This document shows, piece after piece, positions 27,707 through 35,121 of a stretch of DNA of 64,000 nt. The notes under the pieces were generated by a model that was given only the letters and a program-made list of their open reading frames with translations, had not been told where the DNA came from and did no database searches. The position numbers and the translations under genes are program-made. How positions within the stretch are numbered: the first letter of the stretch is position 1; each line of letters begins with the position of its first letter. The stretch is from Caulobacter sp. Root1455 (GTDB lineage: Bacteria; Pseudomonadota; Alphaproteobacteria; Caulobacterales; Caulobacteraceae): NCBI RefSeq assembly GCF_001426905.1, contig NZ_LMFQ01000012.1, forward strand, positions 63,187 through 127,186. Direction: 5' to 3'.

Positions 27707-27834
27707 CGTCATTCCGGGCCTTGTGCCCGGAACCCCTGGCTCAGCCGACGGTGAAGCGCCTTGGCGCGCTGGCGCGCCACACCTCCGCACGTGCGGCGGC
27801 TAGAGGGGTTCCGGGCACAAGGCCCGGAATGACG
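27707..27834. repeat. Inverted repeat of the CGTCATTCCGGGCC family
   Basis: Two 31-base arms (27707-27737 and 27804-27834) are perfect reverse complements around a 66-base centre that contains further short inverted repeats. A shorter relative with TTGTCATCCCGGAAGC arms is at 57284-57375. Such elements are widespread in alphaproteobacterial genomes between genes. Confidence 0.88.
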
Positions 27835-27854
27835 GCTGAAAGGGGAGGGCCAGA

Positions 27855-27882
27855 TGACATCCTCCCGACCGCCCGCTAAGTC
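27855..27882 (+). promoter_or_regulatory. Promoter TGACAT-N14-GCTAAGTC, leaderless start of the glycosyltransferase gene
   Basis: GCTAAGTC (27875-27882) matches the Caulobacter -10 consensus GCTANAWC closely. TGACAT (27855-27860) lies 14 bases upstream. ATG 27889 begins six bases after the -10 box, and no Shine-Dalgarno sequence is present. Confidence 0.6.
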
Positions 27883-27888
27883 CGTTTC

Positions 27889-28908
27889 ATGAGCACCGCC
27901 CAGAAAGCCGGCCCCGTCCTCGTCTATGCCCCCGATCGGGGGATCGGCGACCTGATGTGGCATCTGCCGACCTTCCGGGCCATCGCCGCCCGGACGCCCG
28001 AGGGCCAGGTGTTGCTGGTCGCGCGGCCGTCGAGCCGGGCGGCCGAGGTGCTGGCGGTCGAGCCGTCGATCGCCGGCGTGGTCTATGCCCGCCATTTCTC
28101 CGGATCGCTGAAGGGCGTGCGGGAGGTTCTCGACTTCTGGCGGATCTGCCGCGAGGTGAAGCCTCGGGCGGTGTGGATCCTGGAGAAGATCGGCCGTCCC
28201 GCCCAGGCCGCCTGGCTGGCCGGGGTGCCCGAGCGGCACGGCTTTGGCCTGGGTCACAAGAGCCAGGAGCAATGGCTGCAGGGGCCGTTCCTGCCCAAGG
28301 CCATGCGGCCGGACCATCGACTGGACAAGCTGGCGGCCTTCGAGGCCTTGCACGGCCTGAAGGTCGACAGCCGCGAGCCCGGTCTGCTGCTGGACCCCAA
28401 GGCCGTCGCCTCGGTCAAGGCGCGGTTCGCTGATCGGCCCGGTCCCTGGCTGGTGCTGGGCGTCGGGGCCAGCGAGCCGGCCCGCACCTGGCCCGCCGAG
28501 CGCTTCGCCGCCGTATCGACGGCTCTGGCCGATCTGTTCCCGACGGTGTACTGGCTGGGCGGCCCCGGCGACGCTCCCCGCGTCAAGCCCGCGATCGAGG
28601 CTCAGCCCGTGGCCGGGCGTGACATCCTGGCTTGCGACCTGCCGCTGGACCAGGCCGCCGCCCTGATCGCCCTGTCGGCGGGGTTCCTGGGCAACGACTC
28701 GGGGCCGCTGAACGTCGCCGCCTCGGTCGGCCGCCCGGCCGTCGGCCTGATGGGCACCAGCCCCGTGCCGGCCTATTCGCGCTGGCTCTCGCGCCTCGAC
28801 GGCGGGGAAGGGCGAATCGCCGATATTTCGGTCGACGAGGCCGTCTTGGCTGTTCGAACGCGTTTCACCGAAGAAGCCTGGGGCGCCCGCGACATCCCGA
28901 CGGCTTGA
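27889..28908 (+). CDS. Glycosyltransferase family 9 (heptosyltransferase-like)
   Basis: The protein has 339 residues. It shows the GT9 layout: an N-terminal Rossmann domain opening with YAPDRGIGDLMWHLPTFRAI (the GxGD acceptor loop) and a C-terminal domain with VLGVGASEPARTWPAERFAAV and FLGNDSGPLNVAASVGRPAVGLMGTS. The latter contains the GNDSGP donor-binding signature of heptosyltransferases. It should add a heptose-type sugar to lipopolysaccharide core at the inner face of the cytoplasmic membrane, but acceptor and sugar are not proven. It is followed by the oxidase subunit IV gene in the same direction, 59 bases away. Confidence 0.9.
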   Translation: MSTAQKAGPVLVYAPDRGIGDLMWHLPTFRAIAARTPEGQVLLVARPSSRAAEVLAVEPSIAGVVYARHFSGSLKGVREVLDFWRICREVKPRAVWILEKIGRPAQAAWLAGVPERHGFGLGHKSQEQWLQGPFLPKAMRPDHRLDKLAAFEALHGLKVDSREPGLLLDPKAVASVKARFADRPGPWLVLGVGASEPARTWPAERFAAVSTALADLFPTVYWLGGPGDAPRVKPAIEAQPVAGRDILACDLPLDQAAALIALSAGFLGNDSGPLNVAASVGRPAVGLMGTSPVPAYSRWLSRLDGGEGRIADISVDEAVLAVRTRFTEEAWGARDIPTA

Positions 28909-28967
28909 GCCCGCGCCCCGCACGTTGTAAGCGGCGGGGCGTTTTCAATTCCACCTAGGACACACAC

Positions 28968-29198
28968 ATGGCCGGCGACTATCAACGCGGTGAAATGGAC
29001 ATCCACGAACAGTCCGCGACCTTCGAAGCCTTTGGCAAGATGACCAAGTGGGGCTCGTTGGCCGTCGCCGTCCTGTTGCTGACCATCACCCTGTGGTTCT
29101 GCACCGCGGCCGGCTTCATCGGCGGCGTGATCCCGGGAATCGTGCTCGCGATCGTGGGCGTTGTGTTCCTGCGCGAAAAGCCCGCCTCCGCCCACTGA
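28968..29198 (+). CDS. aa3-type cytochrome c oxidase subunit IV
   Basis: The protein has 76 residues. An N-terminal hydrophilic part (YQRGEMDIHEQSATFEAFGKMTKWG) is followed by two hydrophobic helices around residues 29-48 and 52-70. This is the bacterial COX4_pro_2 subunit, a small single-function part of aa3 oxidases in Rhodobacter and Paracoccus; its motif HEQSATFEAFGKMTKW is characteristic. The main oxidase genes are not in this window. It directly precedes the transhydrogenase operon. Confidence 0.9.
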   Translation: MAGDYQRGEMDIHEQSATFEAFGKMTKWGSLAVAVLLLTITLWFCTAAGFIGGVIPGIVLAIVGVVFLREKPASAH

Positions 29199-29318
29199 CA
29201 CCGGTGGACATCGGTATTTTTTTGCCCCTGACGCGAGCGTAAGGCTCGACATCGGGCAAGAACATCCCCTAGAGAGACGCGCAAGCTCGTCGGAGCAAGC
29301 AGCGTCCTTGGGAGGGGT

Positions 29319-30461
29319 ATGCCGATGGCCGTTATCGCCGTCACGAAAGAGACCCGCGGTGGGGAAACCCGGGTCGCGGCCACGCCCGAGACCGTCAAGA
29401 AACTGGCCGCGGCCGGCTTCTCGGTTGTCGTGCAGGCCGGGGCGGGGATCGCGGCCTCGTATCCGGACGCCGACTACGAGGCGGCCGGGGCCAAGCTGGC
29501 CAAGACGGCGAAAGAGGCCCTGAAGGACGCCGACGTCCTGTTCAAGGTCCGCGCGCCCGAAGCCGCCGAGATTGCGTCCCTGAAGACGGGCGCGATCGTC
29601 GCGGCCGCGCTCAATCCGCACCAGGACAAGGACACGCTGAACGCCCTGGCCAAGGCCGGCGCCAGCGCCCTGGCCATGGAGTTCATCCCGCGCATCACCC
29701 GGGCCCAGGTGATGGACATGCTGTCCTCCCAGGCCAACCTGGCCGGCTACCGCGCCGTGATCGAGGCGGCCGAGGCCTATGGCAAGGCCCTGCCGATGAT
29801 GATGACCGCCGCCGGCACGATCGCCGCGGCCAAGGTCTTCGTGATGGGCGTGGGCGTGGCCGGCCTGCAGGCCATCGCCACCGCCCGCCGCCTGGGCGCG
29901 GTGGTCACCGCCACCGACGTGCGTCCCGCCACCAAGGAGCAGGTCGAGTCGCTGGGCGCCAAGTTCCTGGCCGTCGAGGACGACGAGTTCAAGAACGCCC
30001 AGACCGCCGGCGGCTACGCCAAGGAAATGTCGAAGGAATACCAGGCCAAACAGGCCGAGCTGGTCTCCTCGCACATCGCCAAGCAGGACATCGTCATCAC
30101 CACGGCCCTGATCCCCGGCCGCCCGGCGCCCAAGCTGGTCTCGGCCGCCCAGGTGGCGTCGATGAAGCCCGGCTCGGTGCTGGTCGACCTGGCCATCGAG
30201 GCCGGCGGCAACGTCGAGGGCGCAAAGCTGGGCGAGGCGGCGGTCACCGCCAACGGCGTCAAGATCCTGGGCATCCCGAACCTGCCCGGCCGCATCGCCA
30301 CCGACGCCTCGGCGCTGTACGCCCGCAACCTGTTCGCCCTGTCGAGCCTGTTCCTGAACAAGGAAGGCGCCTTCGCCCCCGACTTCGAGGACGAGATCCT
30401 CAAGGCGGCCCTGGTCACCCAGGGCGGCGCGGTGGTGCACCCGTCGCTGCTGGCCGGCTAA
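29319..30461 (+). CDS. pntAA: Proton-translocating NAD(P) transhydrogenase, subunit alpha part 1 (NAD-binding domain I)
   Basis: The protein has 380 residues. It matches the soluble NAD(H)-binding domain I of split-type transhydrogenase: AVIAVTKETRGGETRVAATPETV at the start, MVTAAGT-like motif region and the Rossmann motif VMGVGVAGLQAIATARRLGA near residue 175, followed by VTATDVRPA. It forms a peripheral complex with PntAB and PntB and moves hydride between NADH and NADP+. A GGGAGGGG site precedes; ATG 29319 and ATG 29325 are both plausible. It is the first gene of the operon. Confidence 0.95.
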   Translation: MPMAVIAVTKETRGGETRVAATPETVKKLAAAGFSVVVQAGAGIAASYPDADYEAAGAKLAKTAKEALKDADVLFKVRAPEAAEIASLKTGAIVAAALNPHQDKDTLNALAKAGASALAMEFIPRITRAQVMDMLSSQANLAGYRAVIEAAEAYGKALPMMMTAAGTIAAAKVFVMGVGVAGLQAIATARRLGAVVTATDVRPATKEQVESLGAKFLAVEDDEFKNAQTAGGYAKEMSKEYQAKQAELVSSHIAKQDIVITTALIPGRPAPKLVSAAQVASMKPGSVLVDLAIEAGGNVEGAKLGEAAVTANGVKILGIPNLPGRIATDASALYARNLFALSSLFLNKEGAFAPDFEDEILKAALVTQGGAVVHPSLLAG

Positions 30462-30476
30462 CTCACTGCGTGAACA

Positions 30477-30563
30477 CCTCGTCCTTCGACAAGCTCAGGA
30501 TGAGGTGTTCAAGGAGAGGGCGGGATCATTCCGCCCTCATCCTGAGCTTGTCGAAGGACGAGG
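30477..30563. repeat. Inverted repeat of the CCTTCGACAAGCTCAGGATG family, copy 2, within the pnt operon
   Basis: Arms 30477-30505 and 30535-30563 (29 bases each) are perfect reverse complements with a 29-base loop. It lies between pntAA and pntAB, so the operon mRNA should carry a very stable hairpin there. The element could alter the ratio or stability of the two parts of the transcript. Confidence 0.9.
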
Positions 30564-30593
30564 GCGGTCGCACCGCCTCAAAGAGGGACTAAG

Positions 30594-30929
30594 ATGGAAG
30601 CCGTCGACCCCACCGTGTTCCGCCTGGCGATCTTCGTGCTCGCCATCTTCGTGGGCTACTACGTCGTCTGGAGCGTGACGCCCGCCCTGCACACCCCGCT
30701 GATGGCCGTGACCAACGCCATCTCGTCGGTGATCATCGTCGGCGCCCTGCTGGCGGCCGCCGCGCACGGCGCCAACGCCGACCTGGACGGCGGCACGGTC
30801 GCCGCCTCGACCTGGATCTCCAAGGGGGCCGGCGGCGTCGCCGCCGCCTTCGCCGCGGTCAACATCTTCGGCGGCTTCCTGGTCACCCAGCGCATGCTGG
30901 CCATGTACAAGAAGAAAGAGAAGAAATAG
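30594..30929 (+). CDS. pntAB: NAD(P) transhydrogenase, subunit alpha part 2 (membrane)
   Basis: The protein has 111 residues and consists of three to four membrane helices: [20 protein letters not shown], then [20 protein letters not shown] and [21 protein letters not shown]. It ends in a basic tail (KKKEKK). This is the small membrane segment of domain II in split transhydrogenases. AGAGGG lies before ATG 30594. The gene follows the palindromic repeat and precedes the methyltransferase-like gene by 27 bases. Confidence 0.94.
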   Translation: MEAVDPTVFRLAIFVLAIFVGYYVVWSVTPALHTPLMAVTNAISSVIIVGALLAAAAHGANADLDGGTVAASTWISKGAGGVAAAFAAVNIFGGFLVTQRMLAMYKKKEKK

Positions 30930-30956
30930 GCGCGAAGGCAGCGGGAGCCTTCGGGC

Positions 30957-31847
30957 ATGTTCAGCGCCATCAAGCGCATGGCCAATCGGACCGACGCCCT
31001 GCGGCGCATCGCGCTGGAGCGGTGGTGGGACGAGCTGCGCGGATCGCCCCGGGCCCGAGAGCCCGGGCGGCTGATCGCCCATGGCCGCAAGACCTACAGC
31101 CAGAACGACGAGGACGGCATCGTCCTGGAGATCTTCAACCGCATCGGCGAGGGCGACCGGCGGTTCATCGAGTTCGGCGTCCAGGCCGGGGTGGAGTGCA
31201 ACACCGCCCTGCTGCTGATGGCCGGCTGGAGCGGCCTGTGGCTGGACGGCTCGGACAAGTATGTCGAGGCCGCCAAGGGGCATCAGGCCGTGGCCGTGGA
31301 GCAGGGCCGGCTGACGGTGCAGAAGGCCTTCGTCACGTCCGAGAACATCGACGGCCTGCTGGGCCCCTGGGCCGGCGGGACCGCCGCCAAACCCGCGTCC
31401 ATCGACCTGCTGTCGATCGACATCGACGGCAACGACTACTGGATCTGGGAGGCGATCACCGCCGTGCGGCCGCGCGTCGTGATCATCGAATACAACGCCG
31501 CCTATCCGCCGCCCGTCGCCTTCGTCGCCGCGTACAAGGCCGACCGGGTCTGGGACGGCGGCAACTATCACAGCGCCAGCCTGACCAGCCTGGAGGCCCT
31601 GGGCCGCGCCAAGGGCTACGCCCTGGTCGGCTGCAATCTCTCCGGCGCCAACGCCTTCTTCGTGCGCGAGGACGAACTGACCGGCGCCGACGGCCAGCCT
31701 CGCTTCGCCGCGCCTTACACGGCGGCCAACCACTACGAGCCGCCGCGCTACGACCTCTCCGGCCTGCCTTCGGGCCATCCGCCACGGTTCGGCGTCAACG
31801 CCGCGCCGCCGCTTTCCTCGTCGCCGCTCTTGGGGGCCAAGACCTGA
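30957..31847 (+). CDS. FkbM-like methyltransferase-fold protein inside the transhydrogenase operon
   Basis: The protein has 296 residues. The segment RRFIEFGVQAGVECNTALLL resembles a SAM-binding motif I, followed by WLDGSDKYVEAAK. The segment IDLLSIDIDGNDYWIWEAI resembles the LLKIDVEGAE motif of FkbM methyltransferases. A C-terminal part with NYHSASLTSLEALGRAKGYALVGCNLSGANAFFVR completes the fold. No transmembrane helix is visible. It lies 27 bases after pntAB and a single base before pntB, so it is co-transcribed with an operon in which it has no known role. Its substrate may be a glycan, but this is speculative. Confidence 0.75.
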   Translation: MFSAIKRMANRTDALRRIALERWWDELRGSPRAREPGRLIAHGRKTYSQNDEDGIVLEIFNRIGEGDRRFIEFGVQAGVECNTALLLMAGWSGLWLDGSDKYVEAAKGHQAVAVEQGRLTVQKAFVTSENIDGLLGPWAGGTAAKPASIDLLSIDIDGNDYWIWEAITAVRPRVVIIEYNAAYPPPVAFVAAYKADRVWDGGNYHSASLTSLEALGRAKGYALVGCNLSGANAFFVREDELTGADGQPRFAAPYTAANHYEPPRYDLSGLPSGHPPRFGVNAAPPLSSSPLLGAKT

Positions 31848-31848
31848 C

Positions 31849-33267
31849 ATGAACGCCAATCTCGCCGCCATCCTCTACATCGTCTCGGGGGTGCTCTTCA
31901 TCCTGGCGCTGCGCGGGCTGTCCAGCCCGGTGACCAGCCAGTCGGGCAACCGCAACGGCATGATCGGCATGGGCATCGCCGTGCTGACCACCCTGGCCAC
32001 GCTCTGGAAACAGGGCGCGCTGGATCCCGTGACCATCGGGCTGATCCTGGGCGGGATCGCGGTCGGCGGCACGGTCGGGGCGGTGATCGCCCGCAAGGTG
32101 GCCATGACCTCGATGCCGCAACTGGTGGCGGCCTTCCACAGCCTGGTCGGCATGGCCGCCTGCATGGTGGCGGTGGCGGCGATCTACACCCCGGCGGCCT
32201 ACGGCATCGTCGGCCCCGACGGCCACGTGCACCTCAACAGCCTGATCGAGCTGTCGCTGGGCCTGGCCATCGGCGCGGTCACCTTCACCGGTTCGGTCAT
32301 CGCCTTCGCCAAGCTGAACGGCAACATGGGCGGCGCACCGATCCTGCTGCCGGCCCGCCACCTGCTGAACATCGTCATCGCCCTGGCCATCGTGGCCATG
32401 GTGGTGGTGCTGGTGATCTCCGGCGGCTCGGCGATCTGGGCGTTCTGGGCGATCTTCGCGCTGAGCCTGCTGATCGGCGTCACTCTGATCATCCCGATCG
32501 GCGGCGCCGACATGCCGGTCGTGGTCTCGATGCTCAACAGCTATTCGGGCTGGGCCGCGGCGGCCCTGGGCTTCACCCTGGAAAACACCACCCTGATCAT
32601 CACCGGCGCCCTGGTCGGTTCGTCGGGCGCGATCCTGTCCTACATCATGTGCAAGGGCATGAACCGCAGCTTCATCTCGGTGATCCTGGGCGGCTTCGGC
32701 GCCGACGCCGCGGCGGCCGGTCCCGGCGGCAAGGTCGAGGCGCGTCCCGTCAAGCAGGGCTCGGCCGACGACGCGGCCTTCATCATGAAGAACGCCAGCA
32801 AGGTGATCATCGTCCCCGGCTACGGCATGGCCGTCTCCCAGGCCCAGCACATCCTGCGCGAAATGGCCGACAAGCTGAAGGAAGAGGGCGTGGAGGTGAA
32901 GTACGCCATCCACCCCGTCGCCGGCCGCATGCCCGGCCACATGAACGTGCTGCTTGCGGAAGCCAACGTCCCCTATGACGAGGTGTTCGAGCTGGAGGAC
33001 ATCAACAGCGAGTTCTCGACCGCCGACGTGGCCTTCGTGATCGGCGCCAACGACGTCACCAACCCGGCCGCCAAGACCGACCCGCAGAGCCCGATCTTCG
33101 GCATGCCGATCCTGGACGTCGAAAAGGCCCGCACCGTGCTGTTCCTCAAGCGCGGCATGTCCTCGGGCTACGCCGGCGTCGAGAACGAGCTGTTCTTCCG
33201 CGACAACACCATGATGCTGTTCGGCGACGCCAAGAAGATGGTCGAGGGGATCGTGAAGGGGCTCTAG
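31849..33267 (+). CDS. pntB: NAD(P) transhydrogenase subunit beta (membrane domain II and NADP-binding domain III)
   Basis: The protein has 472 residues. About nine membrane helices occupy residues 1-265, including IPIGGADMPVVVSMLNSYSGWAAAALGF, a key part of the proton path. Domain III is C-terminal, with VIIVPGYGMAVSQAQH (NADP Rossmann motif), YAIHPVAGRMPGHMNVLLAEANVPYDEV and VIGANDVTNPAAKTDP. The protein couples proton entry to NADPH formation. Only one base separates its ATG from the preceding stop. The operon ends at the terminator at 33284-33328. Confidence 0.96.
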   Translation: MNANLAAILYIVSGVLFILALRGLSSPVTSQSGNRNGMIGMGIAVLTTLATLWKQGALDPVTIGLILGGIAVGGTVGAVIARKVAMTSMPQLVAAFHSLVGMAACMVAVAAIYTPAAYGIVGPDGHVHLNSLIELSLGLAIGAVTFTGSVIAFAKLNGNMGGAPILLPARHLLNIVIALAIVAMVVVLVISGGSAIWAFWAIFALSLLIGVTLIIPIGGADMPVVVSMLNSYSGWAAAALGFTLENTTLIITGALVGSSGAILSYIMCKGMNRSFISVILGGFGADAAAAGPGGKVEARPVKQGSADDAAFIMKNASKVIIVPGYGMAVSQAQHILREMADKLKEEGVEVKYAIHPVAGRMPGHMNVLLAEANVPYDEVFELEDINSEFSTADVAFVIGANDVTNPAAKTDPQSPIFGMPILDVEKARTVLFLKRGMSSGYAGVENELFFRDNTMMLFGDAKKMVEGIVKGL

Positions 33268-33283
33268 GGCCTCGATCCTTCGC

Positions 33284-33328
33284 CAAAAGAAGAGGCCCCG
33301 GACGTTCCCGTCCGGGGCCTTGCTTTTT
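33284..33328 (+). terminator. Terminator after pntB, copy 1 of a 38-bp direct repeat
   Basis: An 11-bp GC stem (GGCCCCGGACG/CGTCCGGGGCC) with a TTCC loop is followed by TTGCTTTTT. The 38 bases 33284-33321 recur at 33981-34018 with one mismatch, flanking the DUF2442/DUF4160 pair. Confidence 0.9.
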
Positions 33329-33351
33329 CCGCGCCGCGCGCCGCGCGCCGG

Positions 33352-33633
33352 CTAGGCGACCGCGCCGTCGGCTCGCAATTCGCCCGCCGCTTCCAGTTTC
33401 AAGCGCATATTGGTCGGATCGGCATCGTAGCCGTTTGGCCAGGTCGGCGTGCCCATCTCCAGGAACACCCGCGCGAAGAACGCCTCGTCCGCTAGGGGGC
33501 GAGCCATTTCGCCCTGAGATCGCAAGACATCGCTGAGGTCGATGACGCCGCTGCTGCCGTCGGAGAAAGTGACGTCCAGGCGATGGCCTGAGAGGGCCTT
33601 CACCTTGACCGCCTTGACGAGCTTGATGGTCAT
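33352..33633 (-). CDS. DUF2442 protein, possible antitoxin of a two-gene cassette
   Basis: The protein has 93 residues. The core VKVKALSGHRLDVTFSDGSSGVIDLSDVL, then FARVFLEMGTPTWPNGYDADP, is typical of DUF2442, where the W..G.D.DP element is conserved. DUF2442 proteins usually pair with DUF4160 proteins and are widely regarded as candidates for toxin-antitoxin modules, with function not settled. Its start overlaps the DUF4160 stop by four bases. The less GC-biased composition than its neighbours and the flanking repeats suggest acquisition. Confidence 0.85.
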   Translation of the reverse strand: MTIKLVKAVKVKALSGHRLDVTFSDGSSGVIDLSDVLRSQGEMARPLADEAFFARVFLEMGTPTWPNGYDADPTNMRLKLEAAGELRADGAVA

Positions 33634-33896
33634 TCCTGATCCAATCCTGGGATCCTGAAAGTTGGCTGATCAGCATAAGCCCGATCCCAGTTTTCCGCCA
33701 ACGCGGCCTGGTTCAGGGCGATCCAATCGCTGACGAGACGCGCCGTGGCGCGCGGCAGGCCGCCGGCGATCACCCGGCCCGTGCGGATGTCGAACAGCGC
33801 TTCCCGGCCCTGATGCTCCGCGTGAAGATGAGGTGGATTGTGATCCCGAAAATTAATCCGGATCACGATCCCGAAGAAGATGGAAATAATCGGCAT
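33630..33896 (-). CDS. DUF4160 protein, first gene of the cassette, possible toxin
   Basis: The protein has 88 residues from ATG 33896. It begins MPIISIFFGIVIRINFRDHNPPHLHAEH, the diagnostic DUF4160 pattern (F.DH.PPH.H....), and continues with EALFDIRTGRVIAGGLPRATARLVSDWIALNQAALAENWDRA. The clustered histidines and Asp could be catalytic or metal-binding. The open frame extends 87 bases upstream but without family sequence. Codon use is clearly more AT-rich at the 5' end (for example AAAATTAAT). It is the promoter-proximal gene and overlaps the DUF2442 gene. Confidence 0.85.
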   Translation of the reverse strand: MPIISIFFGIVIRINFRDHNPPHLHAEHQGREALFDIRTGRVIAGGLPRATARLVSDWIALNQAALAENWDRAYADQPTFRIPGLDQE

Positions 33897-33980
33897 GGTC
33901 CGTGCGACCTCTCTGGCGCGGCCGCGCGGCCCGAAACAATGTTCTTCATTTGTTCGCGCGATGCAAGTTGGAGCGTCGCC

Positions 33981-34020
33981 CAAAAGAAGAGGCCCCGGAC
34001 GTTCCCGTCCGAGGCCTTTT
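33981..34020. terminator. Bidirectional terminator, copy 2 of the 38-bp direct repeat
   Basis: The same stem as at 33284-33321 with one G-to-A change. It is followed by TTTTGCTT on the plus strand, and on the minus strand its other flank is CTTCTTTTGG. It can thus end the urcA transcript coming from the right. It stands just upstream of the DUF4160 gene. Confidence 0.85.
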
Positions 34021-34043
34021 GCTTGTCAGGGTCATGCGGCGGC

Positions 34044-34394
34044 TCAGCGGGTGGCGATGGCCAGCGGGGTGGAGCGGATGGCGACGCGCAGGCCTTGGCG
34101 TTGCGACTTGGACAGTTGCCGGGCCGCCTGTTCGCGGACAGCGACCTTGCAGCCGGCCATGGTGAAGTCCGTGCCTGGATTGGTGCGGGCCTTGGCGCTG
34201 CAGACCTGTTCGCCGGCGGCTTCGACCCGGGCGGCGAATTCGGCGGCCTGGGCGGGGTTGGAGAGGTTCAGGCCGACCAGGGAGATGGTGGCGGTCGGCT
34301 CGGCGGCGTGGGCGTTCTGCAGCAGGCCCAGGGCGGGCACGGCGGCCAGGGCGACGGTGGCCGCGGCGGTCAGACGGGTCATGAACTTACGCAT
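34044..34394 (-). CDS. UrcA family secreted protein, tandem copy 1
   Basis: The protein has 116 residues with a signal peptide ending near residue 30 (LLQNAHAAE). The UrcA-type domain follows: a short strand pair, then NLSNPAQAAEFAARVEAAGEQVCSAKARTNPGTDFTMAGCKVAVREQAARQL, with two conserved cysteines. UrcA proteins are exported, are named from Caulobacter and related genera, and have no known biochemical role. The next gene upstream is a paralogue whose signal peptide is nearly identical. The pair is probably co-transcribed, with 48 bases between them. Confidence 0.85.
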   Translation of the reverse strand: MRKFMTRLTAAATVALAAVPALGLLQNAHAAEPTATISLVGLNLSNPAQAAEFAARVEAAGEQVCSAKARTNPGTDFTMAGCKVAVREQAARQLSKSQRQGLRVAIRSTPLAIATR

Positions 34395-34442
34395 CGAAGT
34401 CTTCCTTTCTGAAGGGCGCTCTCGCGCCGGTGGTTGATGGGG

Positions 34443-34793
34443 TTAGCGGCTGGCCACTTGCAGCGACGACGGGGCGGCCGAGCGGCGCAGGTCGGCGCGC
34501 TGGGCGGCGGTCAGCTGACGGCGGACGTCCAGGCGGATCTGGGCCAGGCAGTCGGCCTCGCGGATGTTCGAGCGGATCTCGCGGCCGATGACCTGGCGGC
34601 ACAGCGCCTGGCCTTGGGTGTCGACACGGGTCCTGAGGACGGCCGCCTGGGCCGGGTCGCTCAGGTTCAGGTCGCCGACCAGGATGCGGGCGGTGGGCTC
34701 GGCGGCGTGGGCGTTTTGCAGCAGGCCCAGGGCCGGCACGGCGGCCAGGGTGAAGGTGGCCACGGCGGTCAGGCTGGTCATGAACTTGCGCAT
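34443..34793 (-). CDS. UrcA family secreted protein, tandem copy 2
   Basis: The protein has 116 residues, the same length as its neighbour. Signal peptides differ only at a few positions (MRKFMTSLTAVATFTLAAVP here). The mature part, LSDPAQAAVLRTRVDTQGQALCRQVIGREIRSNIREADCLAQIRLDVRRQL, keeps both cysteines and the helical layout but is otherwise strongly diverged from copy 1. This pattern points to an old duplication with ongoing exchange of the 5' ends. It is the first gene of the pair, preceded by an AT-rich promoter region. Confidence 0.85.
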   Translation of the reverse strand: MRKFMTSLTAVATFTLAAVPALGLLQNAHAAEPTARILVGDLNLSDPAQAAVLRTRVDTQGQALCRQVIGREIRSNIREADCLAQIRLDVRRQLTAAQRADLRRSAAPSSLQVASR

Positions 34794-35121
34794 TTGAGTT
34801 GTCCCTCTGTCTGGGCGCGTCCCTGCGCTCCATGTCCAAAGGTATACTCGCGACTTCTCGTGAATACTCGTTACGTCTCATTCATGACGTGTAATTAAAG
34901 AAGTGTACTGAAAGTAATGTTCTAAAATTCCTGTAATGTGGCAACCGGTCATCTGTCGCCTGACTATGGTCATGCTTGATCAATGGTTAAGCTGCGCCGC
35001 CTTTTCGCCTCATGGGCGCGGCATAGAGCCCGCCTTCATCATCCCGAAAGGTCGCCCGTGGGATGGGAACGCGCTTTGGCGCGGTCTCTTTGGGGCGACC
35101 GATCGTCTGTGAGGATCACTC
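34794..35121. other. AT-rich divergent regulatory region between urcA and the M23 peptidase gene
   Basis: No gene is called in this 328-base stretch. Bases 34855-34960 are strikingly AT-rich for this genome, with stretches such as GTGTAATTAAAGAAGTG and GTTCTAAAATTCCTGTAATG. An imperfect inverted repeat ACGTCTCATTCATGACGT lies near 34873-34890. The region probably holds the urcA promoter and binding sites for AT-preferring proteins. An open frame starting at 34983 runs antiphase into the peptidase gene and was not accepted. Confidence 0.5.
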
